Source: Stercorarius parasiticus
Taxonomy: Eukaryota > Chordata > Aves > Charadriiformes > Stercorariidae
Direction of reading: 5' to 3'
NCBI GenBank assembly: GCA_013396915.1
Contig: VWZL01000430.1
Span: forward strand, 1,253,309-1,317,308
DNA length: 64,000 nucleotides
This document shows, piece after piece, positions 36,881-49,650 of the stretch (its first letter is position 1; each line of letters begins with the position of its first letter). A model generated the notes under the pieces. It made no database searches. It saw only the letters and a list, made by a program, of their open reading frames with translations, and was not told where the DNA came from. The translations under genes and the position numbers were made by a program.

Positions 36881-39800
36881 GCCATTGCAGAATGGCAATT
36901 TCACTGTTCCCTCATCAGCCCCGAGGGAGTGTTATACCATGGCATGAACGCATTCCACTCCACAGCTTTCTTAAGAGCTGCTTTAATTACAGGAACATCT
37001 GGAGACCCCATCAAGGATGGGAGCTTTGTCCTGATGGATACTGTGTGCAGAGTGAGAAACGCTCCATCCTGATGGACTTACAGGCTCTGTGGATGAGAGA
37101 CTCAAAGGGTGGGAGGAGGACAACAGAAAACCTCTTCCCCAAGGATGACAGGGTGGAGCAGAGGCTGAGGCCATCCCATGAGCTGGAGCAGGAACGCGCA
37201 TAGCTGCAGACGGGTGTGAAGTTGGGAACAGCCAGGGCATTCTCAGAAGCTCACGGGAGTCACTGGCTACTTGCTCTTTCCCTGGACCACACGAGACAGG
37301 AGAGGCAGGACACAGGTACAAACCACCCATCTCACAGAGCTCCAGGCTGCCTCTCAAAGCATCTACCCACCAACACAGCGCAAGCCTGAGCCTTCCTTCA
37401 GCCACTGCTCCGGCAGTGATGTGCCACACATTTCACACTCTGGAAAGTAAAAGTCCTCTTGTTGCTTTGTTTCCTCTGGCAGCAAGTGGAGAACCCTTAC
37501 AAACCTGAAACTCTTTTTTCCGTAAGTGAATGCAGGATGTTCTCCTGGGGTTGCCTTTAGTGTTTGGCAGGTGTGATGGATAGAAAAAGGGAAAGGAAAC
37601 CACTTCTCTCTTGACAGTCTTGGGTTTAGCTTTTCCAAGATTTCCTTTCCAAATCTGCACTCTGCAAACAACACTCACATTTATTACATCAATCTCCCAA
37701 CACTCCAGCAAGCTGGGACCAGGCATCCCAAGCTGAGACATCATGGGCCTCTACTTCTTCAGCTATAGCAGAATTTGCAAGTCCAGCTACGACTAGCATC
37801 ATGTTGCTTGCGAGACTCTGGTTTTGGGCAGGATCACACGCTGCTCTCTCATCTGCACAAAGCCAGTGTGTTGTATGTGTTGGTGCAGCACAGAGCTGAT
37901 GTGCCACACTTCCAGGTGTCAAGTTTGTTCTGTGCTGTCTACCCAAGTGAGTTGAGTTAAAAACCGATACTAGCTTTGCTGTCTACCAGCAATTTGTGCA
38001 CATGGAAGCTTCCTCGCCAGCTCCTTTATCCATGTTGGTACGGGCTGCTGTGTGGCCCTTTGGCCAAGACTGTGAGGCTGAGAATCACTTGGGAGGATGG
38101 TTGTCTTGCAATTGCTATAACAGCCGGATTTGGGCTGCCTGGAAGAAGTGAAAGAACAAGTGTTTCTTTTTGCTTCCATTTGAGAAATAAAGGTAAATGA
38201 CCCCATCTGTGTCAGTTGTGCCAGTTTCCTTTGGATAGGCAGGAATTCAGCATTGCAGGAGTTAGTATCTGGAGATGTCTTCAGCAGTGTGGGCAGATCT
38301 GCAGTGTGACTGCGAAGAGCACTCCAAATCCCAGATTCTTGAAGGAGCTCCAGCACCTCAGACTCTCCAATGTCCCTCTGGCCAATGTCCAGGGCCTGGA
38401 TCATCCTCACAAGCCCTGCAACCTCACACAACCTTCACCTCAAAGATGTTGCCTTGTGTCTGTAGTACGTGTTTGGGCTCCAGACGGACCGAGTATGCCC
38501 TGCATCCATGGCAGCACACGCCACCCGCAGCATCCCATGCCTCCATTCCCATTGCACCTCCCTCATCTGGCCAACAGGGAGCTGGAATAATGTAGAAGCA
38601 GAATTTCCTGCCAGTTCTCCAGCCACCCCAGAGAAGCCAAATGCATGGGGTTTTGGCATGTGTTTGCTTGTGTGTGGAGGACACTTTCCTCCTGCACTGG
38701 CTTGACCAGGATGGGGGACCCAGAAGTGCTGGTCCAAGCATCGAGGCTTCCGTTCCCTCTGCCTGAGCTGACAGACATGATCCAAGCACCTGAGTCAAAA
38801 CAGAAGGGTTAAACGAAGGAATAATTGGCCCTGGGAATGTAACTGTTAGCACACGCATTGAAAACACAGATAAAAGGACTGGCAAGACCATATGTGCCTC
38901 TTGAAACCTGCCCACATGCCTTCTTATGTCTCCAAGGGCCAGTTCCTTCTCCCTGGCTGGGTGACAATTTACCTCTAGGACCTGTTGCTGGGTGAAACAG
39001 CAAGATATTATCACCATCCTGCATTCCCCAAGTTCACACTCTGCTTCCCAGGTGTTGCAGTTACAGCTGTTTTGTTTCTGCACTTCGGCTAGCACTTTCT
39101 AAGGACGTTTAATTTAATTTTTCAACAGTTGCTATCTCTCATCTACAAACACCTCCAGTCTGACACATTATATCCTCTGGGTGCTGGTGAGCAGCAGAGA
39201 AACCAACGTTACTAAAGTGAAAGTTCCCTGCTAGACCTGCAAATGAAGCTGCATCCATAATCCTCACTGCTGTCCTGATGTGACTCGCAGACACTGAATA
39301 CTTTTGCTAACTTGCAAAACTGTTCAGAGCACCAAACTCCAAGAGATGTTCCTCCTTCAGGTCACTGCTTCCAGCTGTAGCATCCAAGTCCCCACCACCA
39401 CCAGGTCTTGCTGCTTTTCCCTGTGATGGATAGCAGTTGACCAAGGTCCTTCACATCTTCACGGGAGCTGTTTTTAGCTCACACTACTGGAATACGCTCA
39501 CTTGCTGGAAGTTTTTAGATGAGTTCTGCTCTCATGACTTTATCCAACACTGCTTCATCTCCCCTCCTGCCATACCCTTTATTATCCATGCTGCCTTCTG
39601 TTTATTTGCCCGAATAATCTTCCACTGGTTTGACTCATGGAAAGGATCCTTACCAAACAGGTTCAGCCTGGCTTCACTGAGCCTTCACCAGGCTTTTATT
39701 CCAGACACTTATGCCCTTGAGTCTCCAGGAATATCTTCCAGGCTGCTCCCAGTGAGCTTTATATTTCCCATGTCTCTCCCAAGGAAATGTCCTCCAAGAA

Positions 39801-41182
39801 ACCACTGCTCTATGTCCTCCCAGCTCTCCTACATCTGTCCATATTTGGTACCTCACATGGAGGATGGACTGGCACTAGATTTTTCTATAACCATTGAAAA
39901 AGCCAACAGTTAGCTCATCAGCTCCAGTATCTTCTTTAGAGCCATTTTTTCCTCCCTGACATGGATGTTCCTCAGAATGCTCTGGCAGGGACATGGGAGT
40001 AACAGCCAGCTCCCTGCTCCTCCTTCCCTTTCCTTCAGGTCACTGAGACAACAGCGGCTGGAAAATGCAGGGTTCTTGTGCTAAATCCTATAAATGAGAA
40101 ATACTGAAAGTGAGAGTCCTCTGACCCAGCTTTAAGCTTTAAATGTCACCTTAAACTCCCCAGATACAGATAACCTGTAGAGATCAGCAGATAAGGAGTC
40201 ATCTCCTCCAGATGGGGAGTCACCTGCCCTGCTTTAGAAGGCCACCACGAGGAGATGAATTGCTCTTTAGAGGAGCTGCACTGCCCTCGGAGGAAGCCAA
40301 GGGGACTGGTTAACATTTGGTAGTCTAGTTTTTAGGCACTAAATCAGGGCAAATGGATCTCCCTGCAGATGTCACGGGATATGGGAATCCCTGTTCTTCC
40401 TTTAAAGACATGAGATCATTTCAACCCAATGCCATCACACTGAGCAGCCGGCTGTGGTCGGGGACACTGGGGTCATCTGGAGGGGCATGTGCTGGTATGT
40501 TGAGTTTGGGGTTGCCCGATTTTGCCGATGGATTCTTTCTCAGCAAAAAAATGAACCAGGGATGGTACCCACTTCCAGCAGCTGTCTCAGGAAAAGCTGT
40601 GAGACATGCGCTCACACTGCTGGGTTTTGCTACCTTACATGGAACACACTGTGCAAGACAGATCCTGGTGGGACTGAGGTTCACACATTTCCAAATCCGT
40701 CTAAAAAAGTTTTGATAGAAAATTCAAGTGAGATGACACTTTAACTGGAAATAACAGCAGCAGAGAAATCAACAAACTTCAGGCCTTGGAGTCTGTTCCT
40801 TCATTTTCATCAAATCCAGCACATTCGTCTCAAACCGTCTGGAGCAGACGTTCTGTGCATTTTTTTTATCCCAGAAGATACCACAAACAGTTTCTGTTTC
40901 AAATTATGAAGTAATAAAAGAAACCCCACCACATTGATGTTTGTTACTAATTATGTTACTTATGTTTTTATATCAGCAACTCCAAGCTTAAATCCACTTG
41001 CAATAATAATCAAAAAGCAATTCAGGTCAGATTTTACAACCCTTTAAACATATTATCTCTGTGCTTCCAATCAAATAATCAGTCCCATATTGTATTCCTA
41101 TAAGCCACGGTCAGCATGTTCTGCAGATGTTTCAGAGCATGAGCATAGCTGTCTTCTCTGCTAATGTATAGACTGCTATGAC
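36881..41182. other. Unique non-coding sequence
   Basis: About 4.3 kb without a supported gene. The longest frame, 223 codons at 38424-39095 on the minus strand, has no domain and overlaps other frames of 116 and 71 codons in different phases. The end, 40880-41110, is AT-rich. Confidence 0.45.
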
Positions 41183-41707
41183 CATAGAATCACAGAATCA
41201 TAGAATGTGTTGGGTTGGAAGGGACCTCTAAAGGCCATCTAGTCCAACCCCCCTGCAGTCAGCAGGGACATCTGCAACTAGATGAGGTTGCTCAGAGCCT
41301 CATCCAGCCTCGCCTTGAATGTCTTCAGGGATGGGGCCTCCACCCCCTCTCTGGGCAACCTGGGCCAGTGTCTCACCACCCTCAGTGTCAAGAACTTCTT
41401 CCTCATGGCTAATCTAAACCTGCCCTGCTCTAGTTTAAACCATTGCCCCTCGTCCTATCGCTCCATGCCCTTGCAAACAGTCCCTCCCCAGCTTTCCTGT
41501 AGGCCCCCTTCAGGGACTGGAAGGGGCTCGAAGATCTCCCCGGAGCCTTCTCTTCTCCAGGCTGAACACCCCCAACTCTCTCAGCCTGTCCTCACAGCAG
41601 AGGGGCTCCAGCCCTCAGATCATCTTCGTGGCCTCCTCTGGCCCCCCTCCAACAGCTCCATGTCCTTCTTGTGCTGAGGGCTCCAGAGCTGGACACAGTA
41701 CTCCAGT
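41183..41707 (-). repeat. CR1 LINE, about 525 bp, young-looking subfamily
   Basis: The plus strand begins ATAGAATCACAGAATCATAG and carries the diagnostic block 'cctgcagtcagcagggacatctgcaactag', shared only with the plus-strand copy at 56799-57108. It continues through the 3' untranslated part into the ORF2 end (ctggacacagtactccag) and stops at 41707. The two copies differ at roughly 10 positions plus a small deletion in about 300 bp, by eye. Confidence 0.95.
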
Positions 41708-42369
41708 TGAATCATATGATCATATCACCACTATAATCCCATGTCCAGGGGTGGTAATTCAAGTGTGGTGTGCCAGGTTGGCAGCAGAAGATGGACCCGG
41801 CAGCTTATTCAGACAAGATGCAAGAAGTGGTTCATCTTCCAGGTGGGGGAGATGAGGCAATGGATGTTCTTAAGGATAAAATGCAATAGAGCCCTTAGGC
41901 ACCTGACACGGTGTTAGGAGGGGTTTACAGACCCCAAGGCCCGGCTGGGCCACCAAACATGGGTCCGAGGGACCAGGCCCTGATGTGCTTAGTGAGTCAT
42001 TGCTGTCCCCGGTGTGCTCAGAGAGGACAGGGCAGTTGGGACGCCTCTCAAGAGTCCTCATATCTCAGGAGAGAAAAAATATTTTTAAAATCCTATTCTT
42101 ACTTATGCCCTGAAGTCTTGTTGTTCCTATGGTTTGTTTATGCAAAGGGAAACCCCCAAAGCCTCATGCTCTAGGGAAGCCTCTTGTTTCCACATGGGTA
42201 TACTTCAAATCCCTGTTAACCCAAACTTGCTCTCTCCCCACTGATGGCTGGGCATCCCTCTTACCTCCCACAGATGTATCCCTCTGCAGCACTTTGCTCT
42301 GCTGCAGAACTTCTGGGCTTGCCAAAGTGGAGCTGCCTGGCCTGCCTGACTCAGACCAGTCATTTCCAA
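41708..42369. other. Unique non-coding spacer
   Basis: About 660 bp between two minus-strand CR1 copies. No gene or repeat was recognised. Confidence 0.45.
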
Positions 42370-43232
42370 TCATAGAATCATAGAATGGTTTGGGTTGGAA
42401 GGGACCTTAAAGATCATCCAGTCCCACCCCCTGCCCTCAGCAGGGACACCTCCCACCACACCAGGTTGCTCCAAGCCCCGTCCAACCGGGCCTTGAACCC
42501 CTCCAGGGATGGGGCAGCCACAGCTTCTCTGGGCAACCTGGGCCAGGGGCTCACCACCCTCACAGCAAACAATTTCTTCCTCAGATCTCATCTAAATCTC
42601 CCTCTTTCAGCTTAAAACTGTTCCCCCTTGTCCCATGGCTCCCCTCCCTGATCCAGAGTCCCTCCCCAGCTTTCCCGTAGGCCCCCTTCAGGGACTGGAA
42701 GGGGCTCGAAGGTCTCCCTGGAGCCTTCTCTTCTCCAGGCTGAACCCCCCCAACTCTCTCAGCCTGTCCTCCCAGCAGAGGGGCTCCAGCCCTCGGATCA
42801 TCTCCTTGGCCTCCTCTGGCCCCGCTCCAACAGCTCCATGTTCTTCTTGTGCTGAGGGCTCTAGAGCTGGACACAGTACTCCAGGTGGGGTCTCCCCAGA
42901 GCAGAGCAGAGGGGCAGAATCACCTCCTTCGACCTGCTGGACATACTTCTTTTGATGCAGCCCAGGATGCGGTTGGCTTTCTGGGCTGCAAGTGTGCATT
43001 GCCGGCTCATGTTGAGCTTCTTGTCTGCTAGCACCCCCAAGTCCTTCTCCTCAGGGCTGCTCTCAAGCCATTCTCTGCCCAACCTGTATTTGTGCCTGGG
43101 ATTGCCACGACCCAGGTGCAGGACCTTGCACTTGGCCTGGTTGAACTTCATGAGGTTTGCTTCGGCCCACCTCTTCAGCCTGTCCAGGTCCCTCTGGATG
43201 GCATCCCTTCCCTCCAGTCCTCCTCGGACCAT
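42370..43232 (-). repeat. CR1 LINE, longest copy (about 860 bp)
   Basis: Reading the minus strand, it enters in ORF2 near the end of the reverse transcriptase, runs through the ORF2 stop region and the 3' untranslated part, and ends in ATTCTATG repeats at 42370. It belongs to the main local subfamily. 5'-truncated, as is typical of CR1 insertion by target-primed reverse transcription. It serves as the local reference for what is missing in the gapped copies at 56581 and 63101. Confidence 0.96.
42861..43232 (-). pseudogene. CR1 ORF2 reverse-transcriptase C-terminal fragment
   Basis: A 124-codon open stretch matches the CR1 ORF2 region after the FADD catalytic motif: '[20 protein letters not shown]', then [57 protein letters not shown]. 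In intact elements this part of ORF2 follows the reverse-transcriptase palm and precedes the 3' untranslated region. The catalytic FADD motif lies beyond the 5' break and is absent. After CVQL an in-frame TAG replaces the usual tryptophan codon, and the frame then degenerates. Pseudogene with no promoter or start of its own. Confidence 0.9.
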
Positions 43233-45964
43233 TCAGGAGTAAAGCCATGATCTCCCTGCGGTTCAACAAGCCTGAGTTGTTCTGCACTCACTATCACTTA
43301 CAGCCTTGACTTTCTCTCCTCCCAAGTGCTGCCTGGGGAAAAGGGATAACTTGGGAATTTGAGTGCTGAGATACTATGGAAAATAAGTGCAATTTCTACA
43401 GAAATGGGGCAGGTAAGAGCAACCATTTTTCCAAATACTCTCAGATATAGTTGCCTGTCTTGCAAACTCCTCTGCCAGGTCCTCATCCAGCACAGACCAG
43501 CACTAAAGTGCAAGGAAAAGTTGTTTCAAGCCAGCTCGGAGGCTGGCTGGTGGCACCACTATCTGCACGCCCTGCTCCACTGCAGCTCCCAGCTGCGGTC
43601 AGTGGGAGCTGCTTTTGCTTAAGCACCTCTGCTTTTTTGCTTAAGCTGCTTTCAAAGTAAAAAACCTAACTGGGAAAAGCCCCACTCCCTCCCCAGAGTC
43701 CCAGCAGTGTGGGTACAGCTCCTTGTCTCTGTGCCTGAGCTCACCCCAGTGTGGCTGAAGCAGGGATGGTCTGACACTGCCAAGGGGAACACATCTACCA
43801 CATCCCACTCCTAGCATAATGTGCTGCCACACATCTCAGAGACACACTTTTCCCCGTATACCCATTTGTGGGGTGCACTTATCTACCCCATTCCGGTAGT
43901 CAGGTTCTTTTCTGCAAATTCATCTCTGAAACTCTCTTATAGCTTTTCTCCTTCATCTAAGTGCACCACAGGTGGTGTGTTAGGTAAAAATGGTTATCCG
44001 GCTCCAGTTAAGAGGAAAATGAGTGCGAACTTTTAAACTCTGGACAACCACAGATGCAAAGATTTGTGCAGATGGATTTAGGGTTGAGGGCTTGGTTTGC
44101 TTTTGAGGAGCCCATCACGGAGTGCAGAAATGTCTATGTTGTCCCTGGTGTTTGTGGGAGATCACAGACCTGCTGCCGAGAGGATTTGGGTCTGCAGGAT
44201 GAGGCATCTGAAATACAGCAGCCTTAGCACTGCTGTGTTCCTGCTGGGATTTACCAGCCAAGCTAAGGGAGGCTGGGGAAAGGATTGGGCAAAATGCATT
44301 AGAAACAGTCCTTGCCGTCATGCCACATTGGAAAGTTTTAGCAATATGAACTTCCCTGTTGCATCCAGAGGAAACAACCTATGAATGCTGCCAGGTTTTG
44401 TGCTGTGAAAGCGGTGGCCAGATTTCACACCTCGGCCATCCCTCCTCAGATGTCCCCAGTCACTATGCAAGCCCCATGGCAGCTCCTCAGGGGATTTTTC
44501 AAGGCACTTGTTGGGACAGGAACAGTCTTCCTGGAAATATTCAGGTCCTTGTGACTGCGGGCAAAAATGAGGCAATGCAGGCAGGCACTGATGGAGCAGA
44601 TATCCATCTGCAAGGGAAATCCCTCCTGGCCCCAGGAGACTCCCTGTTCTAAGGCCAGGGGCACAAGAAGTGTCTGAAGGTGGGTATATCAGTGGGGCAA
44701 ATGCAAAGGAAAAGCTCTTGAGGTTTTCTCCTCCAGGTTTATCTCCTACATTGATGGTAGCCCTCAGCACCGCAACGAGACACTGACTCTCCCTTCATTT
44801 GGCCTAGAAGAGGCCCCTCTGCCACCTGCTTAGCACTGAAGCCAGGTTGAGATTTGTTGCCAAGCCCTGTGCAAGGAAAGCTGGTGCTGCCTGTCGGGAT
44901 GAATGTCTCTAGCAGAGAATAGAGATGAAGCATCACTGCCCTCTATCTCCGCTCTGCACCCCGGCACTGGAAGGGGAAGGGGCCGAGATGCCCACGTGTT
45001 TGCTATTAAGCAGCAAGAGCATTTCCAAGGATGGGTCTGCAAAGCCCAGGGAAGCAGAGCTGCCAACAGCATTGTCAGAAGTGCGTTCAGCATTCAACCA
45101 TCTCTGTCAGCCAAGTCTTGCTGGCTGGGTCGGATGGGTTCCTTGGCTTTCCTTCTTAGTGTTGGTGGTTTTAAGAAGTTGAGCAGCTCTGCAGGAAGCT
45201 GATGTGCTGCTGGCTCCCAGCCTTCATCTGGGGGGTTTGGAAACGCTGGGGATGGGCCCCTCAGGACAGATAATGGGGAAACTTATTTGCAAAAAAGAAA
45301 AAAAAAAAGCTTTTGATTAAAAATATTCATTAGTGCTCAGCAAGCAGGATAATGCCTCTCTTTTCTGGAAGCCGAGAACTCAAGGTTTTTATTTGTTGAG
45401 TGAGCAGTCATTTTCTATGGAAATAGTGTTTTCTGCTGGAAAGATAAGAAGTGATTTTAGGTCAGAAAAGTGTTTAGGTGGAAAATTTCTCACTGGCTGG
45501 AAAGGTTCCCCCAGTGTCCCTGGATGATGTGGGGAGTCAGGAAGGGAAAAGGAGCAGCAAAGATTTTAACCCAGCTATAAAAGAGGCTCTCAGCACGCTC
45601 ATAAGCTAGAACAGCTCCCTCTCCATTGCCCCAGGGACTTCATGGAAACCTAGATAGCTCGCAGAGTGGCAGATTGCATGTGGGTAGATCAGTATGGGGA
45701 GAGAAAGATATATATGGAGATCGACAGTATAGAGACACATCAAGCTTTTGGTTCATCTCTTGGCAAAATAGCTGTGTACGCTCTTCCTTGTCCCTTCCGC
45801 AGGGAAAATCTGGCCCAGAGTGACTGAAATGAGGGTGCCTGTGGCACGTGCCAGAGAAAATCACATTTAGAGGAACTCTGTGCATATCCCAGGTTGTTTT
45901 CTGTCACGTGGAAAATGTCTATTCAGGAAAGAGGGAGGTGAAGCAAGTCACTCAAACGCATGGT
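43233..45964. other. Unique non-coding sequence
   Basis: No gene or dispersed repeat was recognised. A-rich run at 45285-45308. Open frames reach 150 codons (44318-44770, minus) without a domain. Confidence 0.45.
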
Positions 45965-46059
45965 TGAGAACCTGGTCTAGTGGGAAGTGTCCCTGCCCAT
46001 GGCAGGGGGTTGGAACTGGATGATGTTTAAGGTCCCTTCTAACCCAAACCATTTTATGA
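45965..46059 (+). repeat. CR1 LINE, 95-bp 3' tail
   Basis: 'aacctggtctagtgggaagtg', 'cctgcccatggcagggggttgg' and 'taaggtcccttctaacccaaacc' are the last blocks of the main CR1 subfamily in sense. The terminal repeat is reduced to one degenerate unit (ATTTTATGATTTC). Severely 5'-truncated. Confidence 0.92.
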
Positions 46060-47997
46060 TTTCTCCCCATTTCCTGGGCAGGAGCCATGCCTGCTGCAGA
46101 GCTCTCAGCTCTGAGCCATGGCAGGGAGAACTCATTCCCACCCACTCACCCTTTCCCACTGACCTGGGGAGAAAGATACTCACTGAGAAAGATTTGCCCT
46201 GCTTTTGGGCATGATGACAAAGTATTTGCAAAGGTGCCGGGTGGCCCCGTGACCTCCAACTTGCTGTTGACAGCTCAGTTGAAGGCAGGGGACCAGGGAC
46301 TCCACGATTTCTTACACTATGAGCAGTTAGGATAAGATCCTCTGCAGGTCACCAATAGAGGGCTTGCAGGATGGCAGAGAAATACCCTTTTTATTCTCCC
46401 AGAACAACCTGATTTAGATAAGATTGAAAAGTCTGTTCCTGAAAGAAAGGTTTTTTCCCAGGTCTGGCCAAGGAATTAAGGGACTTGGGCTGTCCCCAGC
46501 TCTGCAGCAGCCTTCTCCCAGTCAGTAGTTACCCAGAACAGTCCCTCAAGGGGCAGAAAAAGTAGGAAGAGTATCATGGGGCAAAGCAATTGCTTTTCAA
46601 ATAACTTGTTAAAAACAGTGGGTTCTGCTTGATTTCCTCTCTGGCGATGGCGTGGTGTTGGCACGACTGCCTCTGAGGTCTGGTCGCTCCCTGACAGCCC
46701 AGCTCCCGCCAGAAGAGCCAAGAATAACCCCAAATGGGAGTCATTAATAGCTTAAAAACACACCAGTGACAGAAACCAGAGTAAACTGGAAGGAAATTAA
46801 GATGTTGTTTATAAGGACTAATTAGGCATTGCATGGGGCACGGCAGCTTCCCGGGGGGAATGTGGGGGGACACCTGCATCACATAGCAATGGAGGTGATG
46901 GGCAGCAGGATCGAGGAGGAGAGAGGATGAGGAAGGATGAGGAGGTGGTTGTTAACCCTCTGCAGCAAAGTGGTTTGTGTGCCTTGGGCAGAGCCAGGGC
47001 AGGGTCAAGGGCAGGGGACGGGGCAGGGCTTGCCCTGACTGAGCTGCCTGCAGGCAGGAGAACAGGCAGCCAGGAAGGATGCTTCCTCGCAGGTCACCTC
47101 CTTCTGCCAGCCACCTCTCCACATGTCATCGCTTTGATGGGGGCGGCTTCCGTCTGCATGGCAGCAGGAGCAAGGACAACGGCTTGGACATGCTGGACTG
47201 AGCAGAGTCTTTACAAAGGGTGCTGGGAGCTTTGGATGGTCCCAAATCCAATCTATTTCCCAAGCCATGAGCAGAGAGATGCCAGGCAGGGAGGAGAAAA
47301 TCGCCCTGCTTGGGTGCAGACAACCTCCAGTCATGAGCCTCCCACCTTCTCCAAGACTCCAAAGCCTTTTCCCACCACTGAACAGCACTGGAGATTCCAG
47401 AACCACTTCCGAAAATTGTCTGAGAAACAATGGATTCATTTTTTCTGGTTTACAGACAAGTACTGAGGTTGATCGTCCTGTCCTTAGATCCAGCTGTGCT
47501 ACAGCTGGGACAACCTGGGCGTCACCCTCACCAGAATGCTGACGAGGGAAACGTGGGAGTCTGGGAGAGGAGATGTCCAGAGAACTTGGGAACAATGAAG
47601 ATGAGGGGTAAAAAGGAGATTTCCTTGAGCAAACCCACAGCTTGGAAGGCAGGAGGAGACCTGGAAAGGACACACATGGCCCTGGAAGGAACCATGGCAC
47701 TGAGAACACAAACATCTGTGTCTCAACACATTTTGTTCCAGTGGTCAACCACAGCATCATGTCCCTGCATCCTGCCAGCTCCCGAAAATGCACCAGACCG
47801 GGACCTTGCTTGGACCCCACTCCCTGTCTGCAGGCCCTCCATCACCCTATATCCATGACCCCATCATCCATATCTATCACCCCCACCAGAGAAGGGGGCA
47901 CAGGGATGGGTCATTCAGCCCTTGCCAATGTCCAGGTTTGAGGCTGCTGGAAGAAAGTTCCCAGTGAAGTGTGTGCTCGCTGAGCAGGCTATTTGTT

Positions 47998-48056
47998 TTA
48001 TATACCTATACAACTATGTACATATCCATATATATGTGTATATATATATTTTTTTT
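47998..48056. repeat. AT-rich simple repeat with degenerate (TA)n
   Basis: The run of TATA, CATA and GTATATATATAT steps ends in a T-tract. It is a degenerate dinucleotide microsatellite of the kind common in vertebrate DNA. Confidence 0.75.
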
Positions 48057-48420
48057 CATGGGCGTATGTTTGCATAGGTGACTGCACAGTCCCCTGTGGT
48101 ACAGCTCCTCCTTCCCTTCTGCCCAACACTCTTCAGCAGTGCTGAAGATCTGCTTGGATTTTAAAAGCTCCAAGTGAAATTTGCCCACCCAGAAGACAAC
48201 CCGTAATCCCAAGTAGACAGGGCTGTGCAGTGCCCCGTGCTCCACTGGGTCGGGAGGACAAGTGCAGCAAACATCACCCCAGGGTGCACTGCCTGCCTGA
48301 TACCAGAGAAGTCCTGCCCATCTCCCTGATCATGTCCACCACTCCCAGTATTGTCCAAGATTGGAGGAGTCCTGCTGCTGGATGGGTTGGTCTCTTTTCA
48401 AGTGCAGGCAATTTCTAGGG

Positions 48421-48510
48421 ATTCTAGGGCGTCTGTGTCCCTCCTTCTCCTTGGATCAGGACTATCACCATCCTTAGAGCAGGTCGGCCATGGCTTTGTC
48501 TGTCTCCAGT
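48421..48510 (-). repeat. Fragment related to the diverged CR1 at 49268
   Basis: The 61 bases 48438-48498 match 49313-49373 with about two differences, but the flanks do not match. The segment lies inside the diverged CR1 in the second location, so this is a second small piece of the same repeat or a local duplicate of it. Confidence 0.55.
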
Positions 48511-49267
48511 GCTGGCTAGGAAGGTGTGGCCCTTCTCCAGGCTGTGGATTTTGGTGGATTTTGGTGGCTATAGGCACAATGACTCTTCAGTCTATTACCT
48601 CCTTACATGTCCATCACTTCTCCAGGCACAGACGACCACATTGGATTTCAGTTCTTCCAGAGGAAAACCAGTGTCCTGCAGGAGCCTGGCTGAGGACTTG
48701 GAGAGACTCCTAGGTGGGAGCAATTTCCTTCCCTCCCCTTACTGCTCCTTCCACTGTGTGCTGTGGTGGTGGGAAGGGGCAGTCTTTGCAAGGGCTCTGT
48801 CTAGACCATTTCCTATCGAGAGCTCCCCAAAGTGAGTGAAAGGATTTTAAATTAGCTGAAAGGAAAAAGTGGAAAAAAAAAATTCTTTTTAAATGTAAAA
48901 CAATTATCTTTGCTTAGAAATACAGAAAGCACAGAGCAGCTTAGTCCAATGAAGCAGAAATAAAGGTTCATGCACAACTTTGTTCCCAGGACCTTACAGG
49001 TCACAGCAAGCTCTGGCTGGCCCCACCAGCCCACCAGCCCCAACCCCTGCAGCCCCGCTGGTGGCTCCTGCCATGCCAGCCTTCAGCCTTCTCCCCTACA
49101 CAAGGGTCCAGGTGACATCTGCTTTTTAAATGGGCATAGCTCTGAATGAAGAACCCAAGCAACTCCTGCTGTGTTTTGTGTCCTCGCCTCATAGCAAGAC
49201 ACTCCAGGGTGTTGTCCCTTCAGCATTGCCACTGGGTGGGGTTCAGGTCCCTGGGTTTCCTCCTGGT

Positions 49268-49650
49268 AGAATCGCAGAGGCCTTGTTTGGGAGGGACGAT
49301 GCAGAGGTCCAGTCCCTCCTCCTCCTTGCATCAGGACTATCACCATCCTTAGAGCAGGTCGGCCATGGCTTTGCCTGGCCAAGCCTTGAAAACCTCCAAG
49401 GACGGAGATGCCCCCACCAGTCTACCCCAGGGCTGCAGCACCGTCCCAGTGAAGGACCTCCTGTACTTCCCAAGTCACAACTGTGTCTCCTGCTTCTTGT
49501 TTTACCATCTGCCAATACCAAGAAGAATTTGGCTCCATCATCCATCATTTCTATCTGTCCTTCAGAGAGCTGTAGGCTGCTGTTAGGTCCCATCTTGGCC
49601 TCCTCTTCACTCGAATAAACAAGCTCCAGTGCCTTGCCTCAGCACTTGGA
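49268..49650 (-). repeat. Diverged CR1 LINE, about 380 bp
   Basis: The plus strand gives, in degenerate form, the CR1 3' end (tagaatcgcagaggccttgtttgggaggga), 'aagccttgaaaacctccaaggacggaga', 'aagaagaatttggctccatcatc', 'tgtccttcagagagctgtaggctgctgttaggtccc' and 'cctcctcttcactcgaataaacaagctcc'. The order of blocks is right for a minus-strand CR1, but identity is low and no frame is open. It is older than the other recognisable avian copies. Confidence 0.72.

Larger units (their letters stand above)
46060..49267. other. Mostly unique non-coding sequence
   Basis: It includes the longest open frame of the window: 271 codons at 47005-47820 on the minus strand. That frame is cysteine-, proline- and serine-rich with no recognisable domain, and is overlapped by 179- and 142-codon frames on the plus strand, so it is most likely chance. 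An AT-rich dinucleotide region lies at 47998-48056. A CR1-related fragment at 48438-48510 is listed separately. Confidence 0.42.

Noticed and set aside
38424..39095. 223-codon minus-strand open frame
   Set aside because: No recognisable domain; frames of 116 and 71 codons overlap it in other phases on the same strand.
41282..41677. 131-codon plus-strand frame
   Set aside because: It is the antisense translation of a minus-strand CR1. Similar antisense frames recur in the other CR1 copies.
47005..47820. 271-codon minus-strand open frame, longest in the window
   Set aside because: No domain, signal or recognisable family; overlapped by 179- and 142-codon plus-strand frames; GC-rich context makes long chance frames likely. 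Conservation of the frame in another bird would change this.
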